Source: an uncultured Alphaproteobacteria bacterium
GTDB taxonomy: Bacteria > Pseudomonadota > Alphaproteobacteria > Micropepsales > Micropepsaceae
Reading direction: 5' to 3'
NCBI GenBank assembly: GCA_937865685.1
Contig: CALMGU010000154.1
Span: 1 to 34,939 of the forward strand
DNA length: 34,939 nt
Shown here piece by piece: positions 10,540 to 19,817 of this stretch. The notes under the pieces are model-generated. The model saw nothing but the letters and a program-made list of their open reading frames with translations, was not told where the DNA came from and made no database searches. Numbering within the stretch: the first letter of the stretch is position 1; each line of letters opens with the position of its first letter. Position numbers and translations under genes: made by a program.

Positions 10540-11957
10540 TGGCCATGCCCGTCGCCACCCGCGTTCCGCTCGACATCGGCGCCATTCATTTCATCGGCAT
10601 TGGCGGCATCGGCATGTCCGGCATCGCCGAGATCATGCACAATTTGGGCTACAAGGTGCAGGGTTCCGATGTTTCGGACAGCGCCAATGTCAAGCGCCTG
10701 CGCGCCATGGGCATCGACATCGCCGTCGGCCATGCCGCCGAAAATCTCAAGAACGCCCATGCGGTGGTCTATTCCTCGGCGGTGAAGCCCGGCAATGTCG
10801 AATTCGACGCGGCGCGGGCGCTGTCCCTGCCGCTGGTGCGCCGCGCCGAAATGCTGGCCGAGATCATGCGGCTGCGCTCCTGCGTCGCCATTGCCGGCAC
10901 CAACGGCAAGACCACCACCACCACCATGGTGGCGGCGCTGCTGGATGCGGGCGGCATGGACCCCACCGTGGTCAATGGCGGCATCATCAATGCCTATGGC
11001 ACCAATGCGCGACTGGGCGCGGGCGAATGGGTGGTGGTGGAGGCTGACGAAAGTGACGGCACTTTCCTGCGGCTTCCCGCCACCGTGGCCGTGGTCACCA
11101 ATGCCGATCCCGATCATCTGGACTATTACGGCACCTTCGATGCCATGCGGGACGCCTTTCAGCGCTTCGTGGAGAATGTGCCTTTCTATGGCTTCGCCGT
11201 GCTCTGCCTGGATCATCCCGAAGTGCAGGCGATGGTGGGCCGCATCACTGATCGGCGCATCGTCACTTACGGCTTCAGTCCCCAGGCCGACGCCCGCGCC
11301 GTGAACGTGACCTATTCCGAAGGCGCGTCGCATTACGACGTGATCTTCACCGACCGGCGCAAGAACACGGAAACACGGCTCACCGGCCTCAGCCTGCCCA
11401 TGCCGGGCGATCACAATGTGCAGAATTCACTGGCCGCGATCGTGGTGGCGCGTGAGCTTGGCGTGAGCGATGCGGTGATCCGCAAGGCACTGGCAGGCTT
11501 TCGTGGCGTGGGCCGACGTTTCTCCAAGCTGGGAGAATGGAATGGTGCGGCCATTATCGATGACTACGCGCACAATCCTTTCAAGATCGCCGCCGCCCTC
11601 AAGGCCGCGCGCCAGGCCTATAACGGCCCGGTGGTGGCGGTGGTCCAGCCGCATCGTTTCACCCGGCTGCGCGACACCTTCGAGCAATTCGCCAAATGCC
11701 TGAACGATGCCGATATCGCCATCATCGCGCCGGTCTATGCGGCGGGCGAGCAGCCGATCCCTGGCATCGACCGGGACGGTTATGCTGACGCGCTCCGCGC
11801 ACATGGCCATCGCCATGTGCTGACCATCGATGGCGAGGAAGACCTTGCCGCCGCGGTGGCCCCGCATCTGAAGCCGGGCGGGGTGGTGATCGGCCTGGGC
11901 GCCGGATCGATCAGTGCCTGGATGCACAATCTGCAGAAAAAGCTGGAGGGGATGTGA
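10536..11957 (+). CDS. murC: UDP-N-acetylmuramate--L-alanine ligase MurC
   Basis: MurC adds L-alanine to UDP-MurNAc, the first step of stem-peptide synthesis in the cytoplasm. The 473-residue protein has the MurC-type N-terminal motif [17 protein letters not shown], the P-loop [10 protein letters not shown] with Lys125, [21 protein letters not shown], and the C-terminal DDYAHNP and [10 protein letters not shown] motifs. The start may be the ATG at 10536 (overlapping the murG stop) or the in-frame ATG at 10539 directly after it. I kept the first. The stop overlaps the GTG start of murB. Confidence 0.97.
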   Translation: MMAMPVATRVPLDIGAIHFIGIGGIGMSGIAEIMHNLGYKVQGSDVSDSANVKRLRAMGIDIAVGHAAENLKNAHAVVYSSAVKPGNVEFDAARALSLPLVRRAEMLAEIMRLRSCVAIAGTNGKTTTTTMVAALLDAGGMDPTVVNGGIINAYGTNARLGAGEWVVVEADESDGTFLRLPATVAVVTNADPDHLDYYGTFDAMRDAFQRFVENVPFYGFAVLCLDHPEVQAMVGRITDRRIVTYGFSPQADARAVNVTYSEGASHYDVIFTDRRKNTETRLTGLSLPMPGDHNVQNSLAAIVVARELGVSDAVIRKALAGFRGVGRRFSKLGEWNGAAIIDDYAHNPFKIAAALKAARQAYNGPVVAVVQPHRFTRLRDTFEQFAKCLNDADIAIIAPVYAAGEQPIPGIDRDGYADALRAHGHRHVLTIDGEEDLAAAVAPHLKPGGVVIGLGAGSISAWMHNLQKKLEGM

Positions 11958-12871
11958 CGCGGCCCTGCGACATGCTTCCTCCGGTGCGCGGCAGCATCGC
12001 CCGCGATGCGGGCCTGAAGGACATGGTGTGGTTCCGCGCCGGCGGTCCCGCGGACGTCCTGTTCCGTCCCGCCGATGTCGAGGATCTGGGCATGTTCCTG
12101 GCGGCGCGGTCGCGCGACATTCCGGTTACTGTGATCGGCGTCGGCTCCAACCTTCTGGTGCGCGATGGCGGCATGCCGGGCACGGTGGTGCGCCTTCCCG
12201 CCAGTTTCGGGAAGATTGAGGCCAACGGCACTCGCATCCGGGCCGGAGCTGCCGCGCTGGACGCCCATGTGGCGCGAGTGGCCGCCGATGCCGGGATCGC
12301 CGGGCTGGAATTTCTACGCGGGGTGCCGGGCACGGTCGGCGGGGCGCTCAGGATGAATGCCGGCTGTTATGGTCGTGAGATCGCGGACATTTTCGTGGAG
12401 GCCACGGCCTTGGACGGAGAGGGCAAGCTTCACACCCTGTCCAAAGCGGATATGGGCTTCTCTTATCGCCATTCCGAAGCGCGGGAGGATCTGATCTTCG
12501 TCGAGGCAGTGTTCGAGGGCACGCCCGACAAGCCGGACGCCATCAAGGCCCGGATGGAGGAATTGGCGGCGAACCGGGAAGCCAGCCAGCCGATCCGCGC
12601 CAAGACCGGCGGCTCGACCTTCAAGAATCCGCCCGGCCAAAAAGCCTGGGAGCTGATCGACCGGGCCGGCTGCCGGGGGTTGATGCATGGCGCCGCCCAG
12701 GTGAGCGAAAAGCACTGCAATTTCCTCATCAATACGGGCGACGCCAGCGCCGCCGACATCGAGGCGCTGGGCGAGGAGGTCCGCCGCCGGGTGCGGGAAA
12801 GTCAGGGCGTATCCCTGGAATGGGAAATCAAACGCATCGGCCTTCCTCTGGACGAGGAGGTCGCGCCATGA
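11954..12871 (+). CDS. murB: UDP-N-acetylenolpyruvoylglucosamine reductase MurB
   Basis: MurB is an FAD enzyme that reduces UDP-GlcNAc-enolpyruvate to UDP-MurNAc with NADPH. The 305-residue protein shows the FAD-binding motifs [10 protein letters not shown] (27-35) and [12 protein letters not shown] (62-73), [18 protein letters not shown] (123-140), SYRHSE (170-175, with the family arginine at 172) and the proton-donor serine motif GGSTFKNP (Ser221). A late glutamate in LEWEIKRIG (289-297) matches the third catalytic position. The start is GTG at 11954, overlapping the murC stop as GTGA. An in-frame ATG at 11972 would still leave all motifs intact. The stop overlaps the ddl ATG. Confidence 0.96.
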   Translation: MTRPCDMLPPVRGSIARDAGLKDMVWFRAGGPADVLFRPADVEDLGMFLAARSRDIPVTVIGVGSNLLVRDGGMPGTVVRLPASFGKIEANGTRIRAGAAALDAHVARVAADAGIAGLEFLRGVPGTVGGALRMNAGCYGREIADIFVEATALDGEGKLHTLSKADMGFSYRHSEAREDLIFVEAVFEGTPDKPDAIKARMEELAANREASQPIRAKTGGSTFKNPPGQKAWELIDRAGCRGLMHGAAQVSEKHCNFLINTGDASAADIEALGEEVRRRVRESQGVSLEWEIKRIGLPLDEEVAP

Positions 12872-13791
12872 CCGCCTTCAAGCGCATCGCGGTCCTGATG
12901 GGCGGCCGTTCGGCCGAGCGCGAGGTGAGCCTGTCCTCCGGGCGGGGCGTGATGCAAGCGCTGGCCGATGAAGGTTTCGAGCCCCTGAGCATCGATCCGG
13001 GCGACAATCCGGGCGATCAACTATATCGGGCCAAGCCTGACGCTGTATTTAATGCCCTGCATGGGCGATTCGGCGAAGACGGGACGATACAGGGGCTGCT
13101 GGAATTGATGCGGCTGCCTTACACTCATTCCGGCGTGCTCGCTTCCGCGCTTGCCATGCACAAGGAGCGGACCAAGGACGTTTATCGCGCGGCCGGCCTG
13201 CCGGTGGTCAAATCCATCGTGGCGGACCGCCGGAAAGTCGCCGAACAGCATCTGATGGCGCCGCCCTATGTGGTCAAGCCGGTCAATGAAGGCTCCAGCG
13301 TGGGCGTCTTCATTATCCGCCCCGGCGACAACCGCCCGCCCGCCGCGCTGGGCAGCGATCAATGGACCCTGTCCAACGAGATGATGGTGGAGGAATTCGT
13401 GCCCGGCCGCGAACTCACCGTCTCGGTAATGGGCGACCGCGCCTTGTGCGTGACGGAGATCGTCACCGATCTGGAATTCTACGATTACGAAGCCAAATAT
13501 GCGGCCGGCGGCTCGCGCCATATCCTGCCCGCCAAAATCCCCGCGTCCGTCGAAAAGGACTGCATGGATCTGGCACTGAAAGCGCACCAGGCGCTGGGCT
13601 GCCGCGGCGTCTCGCGCACCGATTTCCGCTATGACGATACTGGCGCCAAGCCGCGCCTGATCCTTTTGGAGACCAACACCCAACCCGGCATGACGCCGAC
13701 CTCGCTGGTGCCGGAACAGGCCGCGCATCTGGGCATCTCATACGCCAAGCTGTGCCGCTGGCTGGTGGAGGACGCCTCATGCGATCGGTGA
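12868..13791 (+). CDS. ddl: D-alanine--D-alanine ligase Ddl
   Basis: Ddl is an ATP-grasp ligase that makes the D-Ala-D-Ala dipeptide used by MurF. The 307-residue protein begins [25 protein letters not shown], split as the [10 protein letters not shown] binding motif at residues 12-21. [11 protein letters not shown], the flexible-loop motif EGSSVGVF, and the C-terminal [20 protein letters not shown] with metal and substrate residues follow. The start at 12868 overlaps the murB stop and has a GGAGG site at 12856-12860. The frame extends 16 codons upstream without family similarity. The last 13 bases overlap ftsQ. Confidence 0.96.
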   Translation: MTAFKRIAVLMGGRSAEREVSLSSGRGVMQALADEGFEPLSIDPGDNPGDQLYRAKPDAVFNALHGRFGEDGTIQGLLELMRLPYTHSGVLASALAMHKERTKDVYRAAGLPVVKSIVADRRKVAEQHLMAPPYVVKPVNEGSSVGVFIIRPGDNRPPAALGSDQWTLSNEMMVEEFVPGRELTVSVMGDRALCVTEIVTDLEFYDYEAKYAAGGSRHILPAKIPASVEKDCMDLALKAHQALGCRGVSRTDFRYDDTGAKPRLILLETNTQPGMTPTSLVPEQAAHLGISYAKLCRWLVEDASCDR

Positions 13792-14729
13792 ATGTGGAGC
13801 GCAAGCCGCGCGACAATCCCAGGGTCCGGGCGGTGCGCAAGCCTCAGCGGCCGGTGCGCGATACGCCGGCGAAAAGTACGGGCCGTCGCGGCGGCGAGCG
13901 CGAAGGCATTTTCGCGGAATTGATGGGCCATGTCTGGCGCTGGTTCCGCCGGCCGGTCTTGCTCTTGAGCCTGGGCGTGGTTCTGTTCGCGCTCATCGCC
14001 GCGCTATTCGCCAGCGGGGTGATCGGCCGCACCATTCATGGCGTGAACGACACCATCGATGCCGTCATCGCCGATGCCGGGTTCGGGATTTCCGAAATCC
14101 ATCTGGCGGGCAACAGCCGGGTACCGCCGGAGACCATCCTGGCGGCGCTGGGCATGAAGCCGGGCGAATCCATTTTCGGCGCCAAGCTGGGCCAGGCCCG
14201 CAACCGCATCATGGCGCTGGACTGGGTCGCCTCCGCCGATGTGGTGCGCCGCTATCCGGACTCCATTTTCGTGACCATCGTGGAAAAGCGGCCTTTCGCT
14301 TTGTGGCAATCGCCGGAACTGGGCAATGGCCGGGGTGGCGTCGCCGTGGTGGAACGCGCGGGCGGCCTCATCACCACCCAGGGGGTGGAGAAATTCGCCC
14401 GCCTGCCCAAGCTGGTGGGGCCGGGCGCGCCTGAGGCCGCCGCCGATCTGGTAGACGCGGTGATGACCCATCGCGCCGCCGCCGCCCGGGTGGCGGCTTA
14501 TGAATATGTCTCCAAGAGGCGCTGGAACCTGATCCTGAATGACGGGGTGGTGGTCAAGCTGCCGGAAACCGGCTGGCAAAAGGAATTGGATGCGCTGGAA
14601 CACCTGATCGTGGATGCAGGCGTTCTGGAGCGTGATATCACCGAGATCGACCTTAGGTCGCCCACGCAATTTTTCTTTGTCCTGCGCAGCGGCGAGAAGA
14701 AAGATGTTCAACGTGGGAAAGAAACCTGA
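13779..14729 (+). CDS. ftsQ: Cell division protein FtsQ
   Basis: FtsQ is a bitopic divisome scaffold that binds FtsB/FtsL in the periplasm. The 316-residue protein has a long, very basic cytoplasmic tail (about residues 1-57, rich in Arg, Lys and Pro), one transmembrane segment (about 59-83), a POTRA domain (about 104-172: [17 protein letters not shown] through [10 protein letters not shown]), then the FtsQ beta domain with [10 protein letters not shown] and a C-terminal [12 protein letters not shown]. The start at 13779 lies 13 bases inside ddl, with a GGAGG site at 13767-13771. A longer frame from 13752 lacks such a site. The ftsA start follows the stop after 2 bases. Confidence 0.94.
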   Translation: MRSVNVERKPRDNPRVRAVRKPQRPVRDTPAKSTGRRGGEREGIFAELMGHVWRWFRRPVLLLSLGVVLFALIAALFASGVIGRTIHGVNDTIDAVIADAGFGISEIHLAGNSRVPPETILAALGMKPGESIFGAKLGQARNRIMALDWVASADVVRRYPDSIFVTIVEKRPFALWQSPELGNGRGGVAVVERAGGLITTQGVEKFARLPKLVGPGAPEAAADLVDAVMTHRAAAARVAAYEYVSKRRWNLILNDGVVVKLPETGWQKELDALEHLIVDAGVLERDITEIDLRSPTQFFFVLRSGEKKDVQRGKET

Positions 14730-14731
14730 CG

Positions 14732-16012
14732 ATGGGCGAGGCCATCCGATTGCGCGTCAACAATGAAATTCCCGCCTATCGCCCCGGCCTGGTGTCGGCG
14801 CTGGATATCGGCTCTTCCAAAGTGGCTTGCGTCATCGGCCGGGCCGAACAGGGCAGCCTGAAGATCCTGGGCAGCGCCTTGCGCGAAAGCGCGGGCATGC
14901 GCGCGGGCACGGTGACCAGTCTTGAATTGGCCGAGGAATCCATTCGCGATTGCGTGGCAGCGGCGGAGAACCATGCCGATGCCCGCATCCAGAACGTCCT
15001 GATTTCGGTCAATTGCGGCCAGCCTGTTTCGGTCAACAGCCGGGCCGTGATGGCGCTGGACGGCGCCCTGGTATCGGATACCCATTTGCGCACCTTGCTC
15101 AGCGACGGCCGCGCCCGCTGCCGCCTGGAAGGCCATGAAGTGATCCAAAGCTCCCCCACCGCCTATGTGGTGGACGAGGCGCGAGGGGTACGCAATCCGT
15201 CCGGCATGTTCTGCCAGCGGATCGGGGTTGCCATGCATGCCGTGGCTGTCAAGCCCAGCCCGCTGCAGAATCTCAAACTGGCGGTTGAGCGGACTCATCT
15301 CAATGTGGTCGGCACCTTGTTCTCCGCTTATGCCTCCGGTCTGGCGACCTTGAGCGAGGATGAAAAGCAGATTGGTGCCACCGTGATCGACATGGGCGGC
15401 GGCTGCACCTCCATTGCCGTCTTCCTGGAAGGCCATCTGGTCCATGCCGATGTGGTGCCCAAGGGCGGCTTCACCGTCACCACCGACATCGCCCAGATGC
15501 TGGCGGCGCCGATTTCGGCCGCCGAGCGGGTGAAGACCCTGTTTGGTGCCGCGCTGGGCGATCTGGAAGTGGGCACCGATGTGGTCTCCATCCCCCAGAT
15601 GGGCGAGGATGGCGACGAGGCGGCGCTGCGCGTGCCCCGTTCGATGCTCACCCGCATCATCCAGGCCCGCCTGGACGATATTTTCGAGGAAGTGCAGAAG
15701 CGCCTTCAGGCCTCCGGCTTCGACGCGGCGGCAGGCCGCCGGGCCGTGCTGACGGGCGGCGCCTGTCAGCTGGCGGGGACCCGTGAGCTGGCGGCGCGCA
15801 TCCTCAACAAACAGGTGCGTATCGGCCGTCCGCAGAACTTCCCCGGACTGGCGGCGGCCAATGCCGGACCTGACTATGCCACCGCGATCGGCCTTCTGAT
15901 GGCGGGGGCGACGATGCCGCCGGAGATGATCAATCCCGATATTCCCATGACCACACCTGCCGAAGAGCGCAAAGGTTGGTGGGGACGGTTGACCGGTCGG
16001 TGGTTGGAATGA
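14732..16012 (+). CDS. ftsA: Cell division protein FtsA
   Basis: FtsA is the actin-like ATPase that tethers FtsZ filaments to the inner membrane. In 426 residues it shows the phosphate-1 motif SALDIGSSKVACVIG (22-36), the FtsA-specific 1C domain after it, the phosphate-2 motif VIDMGGGCTSIAV, the adenosine motif LTGGACQLAGTREL, and a C-terminal amphipathic membrane-targeting helix GWWGRLTGRWLE at the very end. The start is 2 bases after the ftsQ stop. The stop codon is part of a GATTC site (16011-16015), the first of three GANTC sites leading into ftsZ. Confidence 0.97.
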   Translation: MGEAIRLRVNNEIPAYRPGLVSALDIGSSKVACVIGRAEQGSLKILGSALRESAGMRAGTVTSLELAEESIRDCVAAAENHADARIQNVLISVNCGQPVSVNSRAVMALDGALVSDTHLRTLLSDGRARCRLEGHEVIQSSPTAYVVDEARGVRNPSGMFCQRIGVAMHAVAVKPSPLQNLKLAVERTHLNVVGTLFSAYASGLATLSEDEKQIGATVIDMGGGCTSIAVFLEGHLVHADVVPKGGFTVTTDIAQMLAAPISAAERVKTLFGAALGDLEVGTDVVSIPQMGEDGDEAALRVPRSMLTRIIQARLDDIFEEVQKRLQASGFDAAAGRRAVLTGGACQLAGTRELAARILNKQVRIGRPQNFPGLAAANAGPDYATAIGLLMAGATMPPEMINPDIPMTTPAEERKGWWGRLTGRWLE

Positions 16013-16092
16013 TTCAACTAAATAAATGCGAATCGTTGGGCGATTCGGGTGTTTTGCAAGGTGACCCTCTGATGTCACTGTGGAGAAATTAG
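16011..16092 (+). promoter_or_regulatory. ftsZ upstream regulatory region: GANTC cluster and two inverted repeats
   Basis: This is the largest spacer inside the dcw cluster (80 bp). Seen directly: three GANTC sites, GATTC 16011-16015, GAATC 16030-16034 and GATTC 16042-16046. The last two form the arms of a perfect 7-bp inverted repeat (CGAATCG 16029-16035, CGATTCG 16041-16047, 5-base loop). A second inverted repeat is GTGAC 16061-16065 with GTCAC 16074-16078. GGAG at 16082-16085 serves as the ftsZ ribosome-binding site. GANTC is the target of the alphaproteobacterial methylase CcrM, and ftsZ is a known CcrM/GcrA-responsive gene in Caulobacter. A separate ftsZ promoter here is an inference; I could not fix a convincing -35/-10 pair. 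Confidence 0.55.
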
Positions 16093-17571
16093 ATGGCGAT
16101 CAATCTCAAGTTACCCGAAACCAAGGAATTGCGTCCCCGCATCACCGTGCTGGGCGTGGGCGGTGCCGGCGGCAATGCCGTCAACAACATGATCGAAGCC
16201 GGTTTGGACGGCGTCGATTTCGTGGTCGCCAACACAGATGCCCAGGCGCTGGCCCAATCCAAGGCCGAGCGCCGCATCCAGCTGGGTGCCGGCACCACCG
16301 AAGGCCTGGGTGCGGGCGCGCAGCCGGAAGTGGGCCGCGCGGGCGCCGAGGAATCGATGGCCGAGATCATGGAGCACCTCGCCGGTGCCCATATGGTCTT
16401 CATCGCCGCTGGCATGGGCGGCGGCACCGGCACCGGCGCTGCGCCCGTGATCGCCCGGGCCGTGCGTGAAGCCGGCATCCTTACCGTCGGCGTGGTCACC
16501 AAACCCTTCGCCCTGGAAGGCGACCGCCGCATGCGCGTGGCCGAGAAGGGCATCGCCGAGCTCCAGCAATTCGTCCATACCCTGATCATCATCCCCAATC
16601 AGAATCTGTTCCGGGTCGCCTCCGACCGCACCACCATGTCCCAGGCCTTCGCCATGGCCGACGAGGTGCTGCATGCCGGCGTGCGCGGCGTCACCGACCT
16701 GATCGTGATGCCGGGCCTGATCAATCTCGACTTTGCCGACATCAAGTCGGTGATCACCGAGATGGGCAAGGCGATGATGGGCACGGGCGAGGCCGAAGGC
16801 GAAGACCGCGCGCTTCGGGCCGCCGACATGGCGATCTCCAATCCGCTCCTGGACGATGTGACGATGAAGGGCGCCAAGGGCGTTCTCATCAACATCACCG
16901 GTGGGCCGGACCTGATGCTGTTCGAGGTCGAGCAGGCCGCCAACCGCATCCGTGCCGAAGTCGATCCCGATGCCAACATCATTTTCGGCAACACCATTCT
17001 GGAAGAGATGGAAGGCCGTATCCGCGTTTCCGTGGTCGCAACCGGCATCGATGCCGAGCAACTGAAGTTGCCGGAAAAGGTGCACACGCTGCGCCCGCAT
17101 CTGAAGCCTCAGGCGTTCCGCATCGAGCCGGCCAAGCCGGTGGTCAATCCGGTCCAGGCGCAGGTGGAAAGCCTGGCCGCGGAATTGAACGCCGCGCCGG
17201 TGCCGCATGTGAACGAAGCGCCCATGGCCTCCGCACGGGAGCTGCCGCCGATCGAGGAGCCTGTGGCTGCGCCCGCCGCGCGCTATCCGGCGACCGAAAG
17301 CTATCGTCCGCTGGATCAGCAGCCTCTGGCGCCGCGCGTGCAGCAGCAGCCCAAGAAGCCCGGCTGGAGCCTGTTCGGCCGCAAGAAGGATGCGTCCGCC
17401 GACATGCGCGCCGAGCCGCTGGCCGAGCGTCCTCGCGCTACCGCGACGCCGATGCAGCGGCCCGTGGCCCAGGAACCTGTAGCTCCGCCGCCGGGTGAAG
17501 ACCTGTTCCCCGACCACGGCACGGACGAGCAGTTTGAGATTCCGGCCTTCCTGCGCCGCCAATCGAACTGA
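16093..17571 (+). CDS. ftsZ: Cell division GTPase FtsZ
   Basis: FtsZ is the tubulin homologue that forms the Z-ring. In 492 residues the GTPase core (about 1-320) has [13 protein letters not shown] near the start, the tubulin signature GGGTGTG at 109-115, NFADIKS-type T7 region ([10 protein letters not shown]), and the C-terminal domain with [13 protein letters not shown] long variable linker rich in Pro, Ala and Gln (about 345-475) precedes the conserved C-terminal peptide EIPAFLRRQ, which binds FtsA and other partners. The length is within the alphaproteobacterial range. The start has a GGAG site 7 bases upstream. An intrinsic terminator follows at 17592. It is the only dcw gene here separated from its neighbour by a sizeable spacer. 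Confidence 0.98.
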   Translation: MAINLKLPETKELRPRITVLGVGGAGGNAVNNMIEAGLDGVDFVVANTDAQALAQSKAERRIQLGAGTTEGLGAGAQPEVGRAGAEESMAEIMEHLAGAHMVFIAAGMGGGTGTGAAPVIARAVREAGILTVGVVTKPFALEGDRRMRVAEKGIAELQQFVHTLIIIPNQNLFRVASDRTTMSQAFAMADEVLHAGVRGVTDLIVMPGLINLDFADIKSVITEMGKAMMGTGEAEGEDRALRAADMAISNPLLDDVTMKGAKGVLINITGGPDLMLFEVEQAANRIRAEVDPDANIIFGNTILEEMEGRIRVSVVATGIDAEQLKLPEKVHTLRPHLKPQAFRIEPAKPVVNPVQAQVESLAAELNAAPVPHVNEAPMASARELPPIEEPVAAPAARYPATESYRPLDQQPLAPRVQQQPKKPGWSLFGRKKDASADMRAEPLAERPRATATPMQRPVAQEPVAPPPGEDLFPDHGTDEQFEIPAFLRRQSN

Positions 17572-17591
17572 TCGCGACAATTGTCCAAATG

Positions 17592-17618
17592 AAAAGGGCG
17601 GCTTCGGCCGCCCTTTTT
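17592..17618 (+). terminator. Intrinsic terminator after ftsZ
   Basis: A perfect GGGCGGC / GCCGCCC stem (17596-17602 and 17607-17613) closes on a TTCG tetraloop and is followed by five T. Four A on the 5' side make it usable on both strands. It marks the end of the dcw operon, 20 bases after the ftsZ stop and just before the acetyltransferase gene. Confidence 0.92.
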
Positions 17619-17632
17619 GTTTATAAGTCCTC

Positions 17633-18130
17633 ATGGCCGGGGATTTTTGGATCGACGAAGCGCAAGAAGCGGATATTCCCGCCATCACTGCGATCCTCAA
17701 TCATGCCGCCGCCCACACCACGGCGTCCTGGCACGAATATCCCAAGACCGAAGCGGAGATGGCGGACTGGTTCGCCATCCGCAAGCGCCATTATACCGTG
17801 CTGGCGGCGCGCGATGCGTCCGGCTTTCTGGGCTATGGCACCTATGGCCCGTTTCGCGGGCCGTCCGGCTATCGGCTCACCGCGGAACATTCGCTTTATG
17901 TGCGCGAGGATGTGCGGGGCCGGGGCATCGGCAAGGCCTTGCTGGCGGCTTTGATCGACAAGGCCAAGGTCCAGGGGCTGCATGTCCTGATCGGCGGGGT
18001 CGACAGCGACAATGCTCTCAGCATTGCGCTGCACAAGGCGTTTGGCTTTCAGGAGACCGGGCGGCTGCCGGAAGCGGGACGCAAATTCGACCGCTGGCTG
18101 ACCCTGGTATTCCTGCAGAAGCAACTCTGA
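17633..18130 (+). CDS. GNAT N-acetyltransferase, phosphinothricin-acetyltransferase-like
   Basis: A 165-residue GCN5-related acetyltransferase. The acetyl-CoA pyrophosphate-binding motif RGRGIG is at residues 95-100 in the context YVREDVRGRGIGKALL. The arrangement ILNHAAAHTTASW near the start, YGTYGPFRG in the middle, and NALSIALHKAFGFQETG near the end matches the Pat/Bar/MddA type, whose members acetylate phosphinothricin or methionine sulfone/sulfoximine. The real substrate cannot be read from sequence. It begins 15 bases after the ftsZ terminator. TATAAG (17622-17627) lies 5 bases before the ATG, where a -10 would give a leaderless mRNA. The gene interrupts the usual ftsZ-lpxC adjacency. 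Confidence 0.88.
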   Translation: MAGDFWIDEAQEADIPAITAILNHAAAHTTASWHEYPKTEAEMADWFAIRKRHYTVLAARDASGFLGYGTYGPFRGPSGYRLTAEHSLYVREDVRGRGIGKALLAALIDKAKVQGLHVLIGGVDSDNALSIALHKAFGFQETGRLPEAGRKFDRWLTLVFLQKQL

Positions 18131-18164
18131 CGCTATCATGGCCCCGGGTCACGGTGGGGCACGC

Positions 18165-19745
18165 ATGCGGACATTGATCTTGGTGTTGGGGCTGTCGCTT
18201 GTACCGGCGGCGGCATCGGCGGCTTCCTATGACGTGGTGGACAAGGATATCGCCACCCTGCAGGCCGATATGGCGGCGGGCCGGATCGACGCCGTAGGCT
18301 TGGTCGAAGCCTATCGGGCCCGCATCGCCGCCATCGATCCGATGCTGCACAGCGTGATCGCGCTCAATCCGGACGCCTTGGCGCAGGCCAAATCGCTGGA
18401 TGCGGAACGCAAGGCCGGGCATTTGCGCGGACCGCTGCATGGCGTCCCGATCCTGGTGAAAGACAATATCGAGACTCTGGATCCCATGCCGACCACGGCG
18501 GGGTCGCTGGCGCTGGCCGGCAATGTCACCCATCGCGATGCGCCCGTGATCGCCCGGTTGCGCGCGGCCGGAGCGGTCATCCTGGGCAAAACCAATTTGA
18601 GCGAATGGGCCAATATCCGCTCCACCCATTCCATCAGCGGCTGGTCGGCGATCGGAGGCTGGACACATAATCCGTATGTGCTGGATCGCAGCACTTGCGG
18701 CTCCAGCGCGGGCACCGGCGCGGCCATTGCCGCCAGCCTGGCGGCGGCGGGACTGGGCACCGAAACCAACGGTTCGCTGGTCTGTCCGGGCGCCTTCAAC
18801 AGCCTAGTGTCGATCAAGCCGACGGTGGGGCTGGTGTCGCGCACCCATATCGTGCCGATTTCCCATACCCAGGATACGGCAGGCCCCATGACCCGCAGCG
18901 TGGCGGATACTGCCTTGCTCTTGTCCGCGATGGCGGGCAGCGATCCTGCGGACAGCGTGACCGCGCCGGCCGACGCGCATCGGGTGGATTATGCGGCCTT
19001 GGGTGGTGCATCGCTGAAGGGAAAGCGGCTGGGCGTGATTCTGCCGCCGGCGGATCAGGCCTCTCCCGCCATCGAAGCGGTGTTGCAGCACGCCATCACC
19101 ATTCTGAAGCGTGAGGGCGCTGAGATCGTGGAAATCCGGGGTTTCCTGCGTCCGGTGGTGGCTTCCGATGCGGAAGGCATTATGCTGAAATTCGAACTCA
19201 AGCACGACATGGCGGCGTATTTGCAAAGCCTGCCGGGCTCGGGCCCCAAGACCTTGGCCGATCTGATCGCTTTCAATGCCCGGACGCCGCGCGAGCTGGC
19301 GCTGTTCGACCAGGACTATTTCGAAATGGCGAATGAGAAGGATGGGCTGGACGATCCAACCTACATTCAGGCGCGCGAGGAATTGGTGACGAGCGCCCGG
19401 ACGCTGCTGGACAAGACCTTGAAGGACAATCGTCTCGACGCGCTGATCCGTCCCACCGAGGACGTGACCTTCAGGCTGGATGTGGTCAAAGGCGACAATG
19501 ATGGGCCCAGTGCATCTTTTCTGCCCGCCGTATCCGGTTATCCGCATCTCACCGTGCCGATGGGCTATGTCAGCGAACTGCCGGTGGGGCTGTCCTTTAT
19601 CGGTCCGGCCTGGTCCGAAGCCAGTTTGCTGGCGATGGGCGCGGCGTTCGAGCATGCCGCCGCCGCGCGCAAACCGCCTTCCTTCCTGCCATCGCTGGAA
19701 ACAAAGCCGGATGTCGCCGCCGCGCTGGCGCCGCTGCCGCGTTAG
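18165..19745 (+). CDS. Secreted amidase (amidase signature family)
   Basis: A 526-residue amidase-signature hydrolase that cleaves amide bonds with a Ser-cisSer-Lys triad. All three residues are visible: Lys99 in ILVKDNIE, cis-Ser180 in TCGSSAGTG and nucleophile Ser204 in GTETNGSLVCPG. The start at 18165 gives a clear signal peptide (MRTLILVLGLSLVPAAASAA, cleavage near residue 20-22), so it probably acts in the periplasm. The upstream ATG at 18138 would put nine extra residues before the signal. GatA-type function is unlikely because of secretion and the lack of gatB/gatC nearby. The substrate is unknown. It follows the acetyltransferase gene by 34 bases and is probably co-transcribed with it. 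Confidence 0.9.
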   Translation: MRTLILVLGLSLVPAAASAASYDVVDKDIATLQADMAAGRIDAVGLVEAYRARIAAIDPMLHSVIALNPDALAQAKSLDAERKAGHLRGPLHGVPILVKDNIETLDPMPTTAGSLALAGNVTHRDAPVIARLRAAGAVILGKTNLSEWANIRSTHSISGWSAIGGWTHNPYVLDRSTCGSSAGTGAAIAASLAAAGLGTETNGSLVCPGAFNSLVSIKPTVGLVSRTHIVPISHTQDTAGPMTRSVADTALLLSAMAGSDPADSVTAPADAHRVDYAALGGASLKGKRLGVILPPADQASPAIEAVLQHAITILKREGAEIVEIRGFLRPVVASDAEGIMLKFELKHDMAAYLQSLPGSGPKTLADLIAFNARTPRELALFDQDYFEMANEKDGLDDPTYIQAREELVTSARTLLDKTLKDNRLDALIRPTEDVTFRLDVVKGDNDGPSASFLPAVSGYPHLTVPMGYVSELPVGLSFIGPAWSEASLLAMGAAFEHAAAARKPPSFLPSLETKPDVAAALAPLPR

Positions 19746-19815
19746 AGCGGTTCCAGGAAAAGTGTGCAGCGGTTTCCGCTACGCGGCGCTAGGAAACTCC
19801 GTCCGGACCGCGTCA
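19743..19815. repeat. REP-like palindromic intergenic repeat
   Basis: The 72-bp gap between the convergent amidase and aspartyl protease genes is almost all inverted repeats: GGAAA (19757-19761) with TTTCC (19773-19777), and GTTTCC (19772-19777) with GGAAAC (19792-19797), competing for the same arm. GCGGTTCC near the left end and GGACCGC near the right end pair imperfectly, and GTCCGGAC (19801-19808) is self-complementary. From memory, the segment AGCGGTTCCAGGAAAAGTGT resembles an intergenic repeat common in Rhizobiales and relatives. It may end transcription from both sides, but neither side has a U-tract. Confidence 0.55.
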
Positions 19816-19817
19816 AA

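Noticed and set aside
16013..16092. CtrA binding site at ftsZ
   Set aside because: No TTAA-N7-TTAA is present; the A/T-rich ACTAAATAAATG stretch is not a match.
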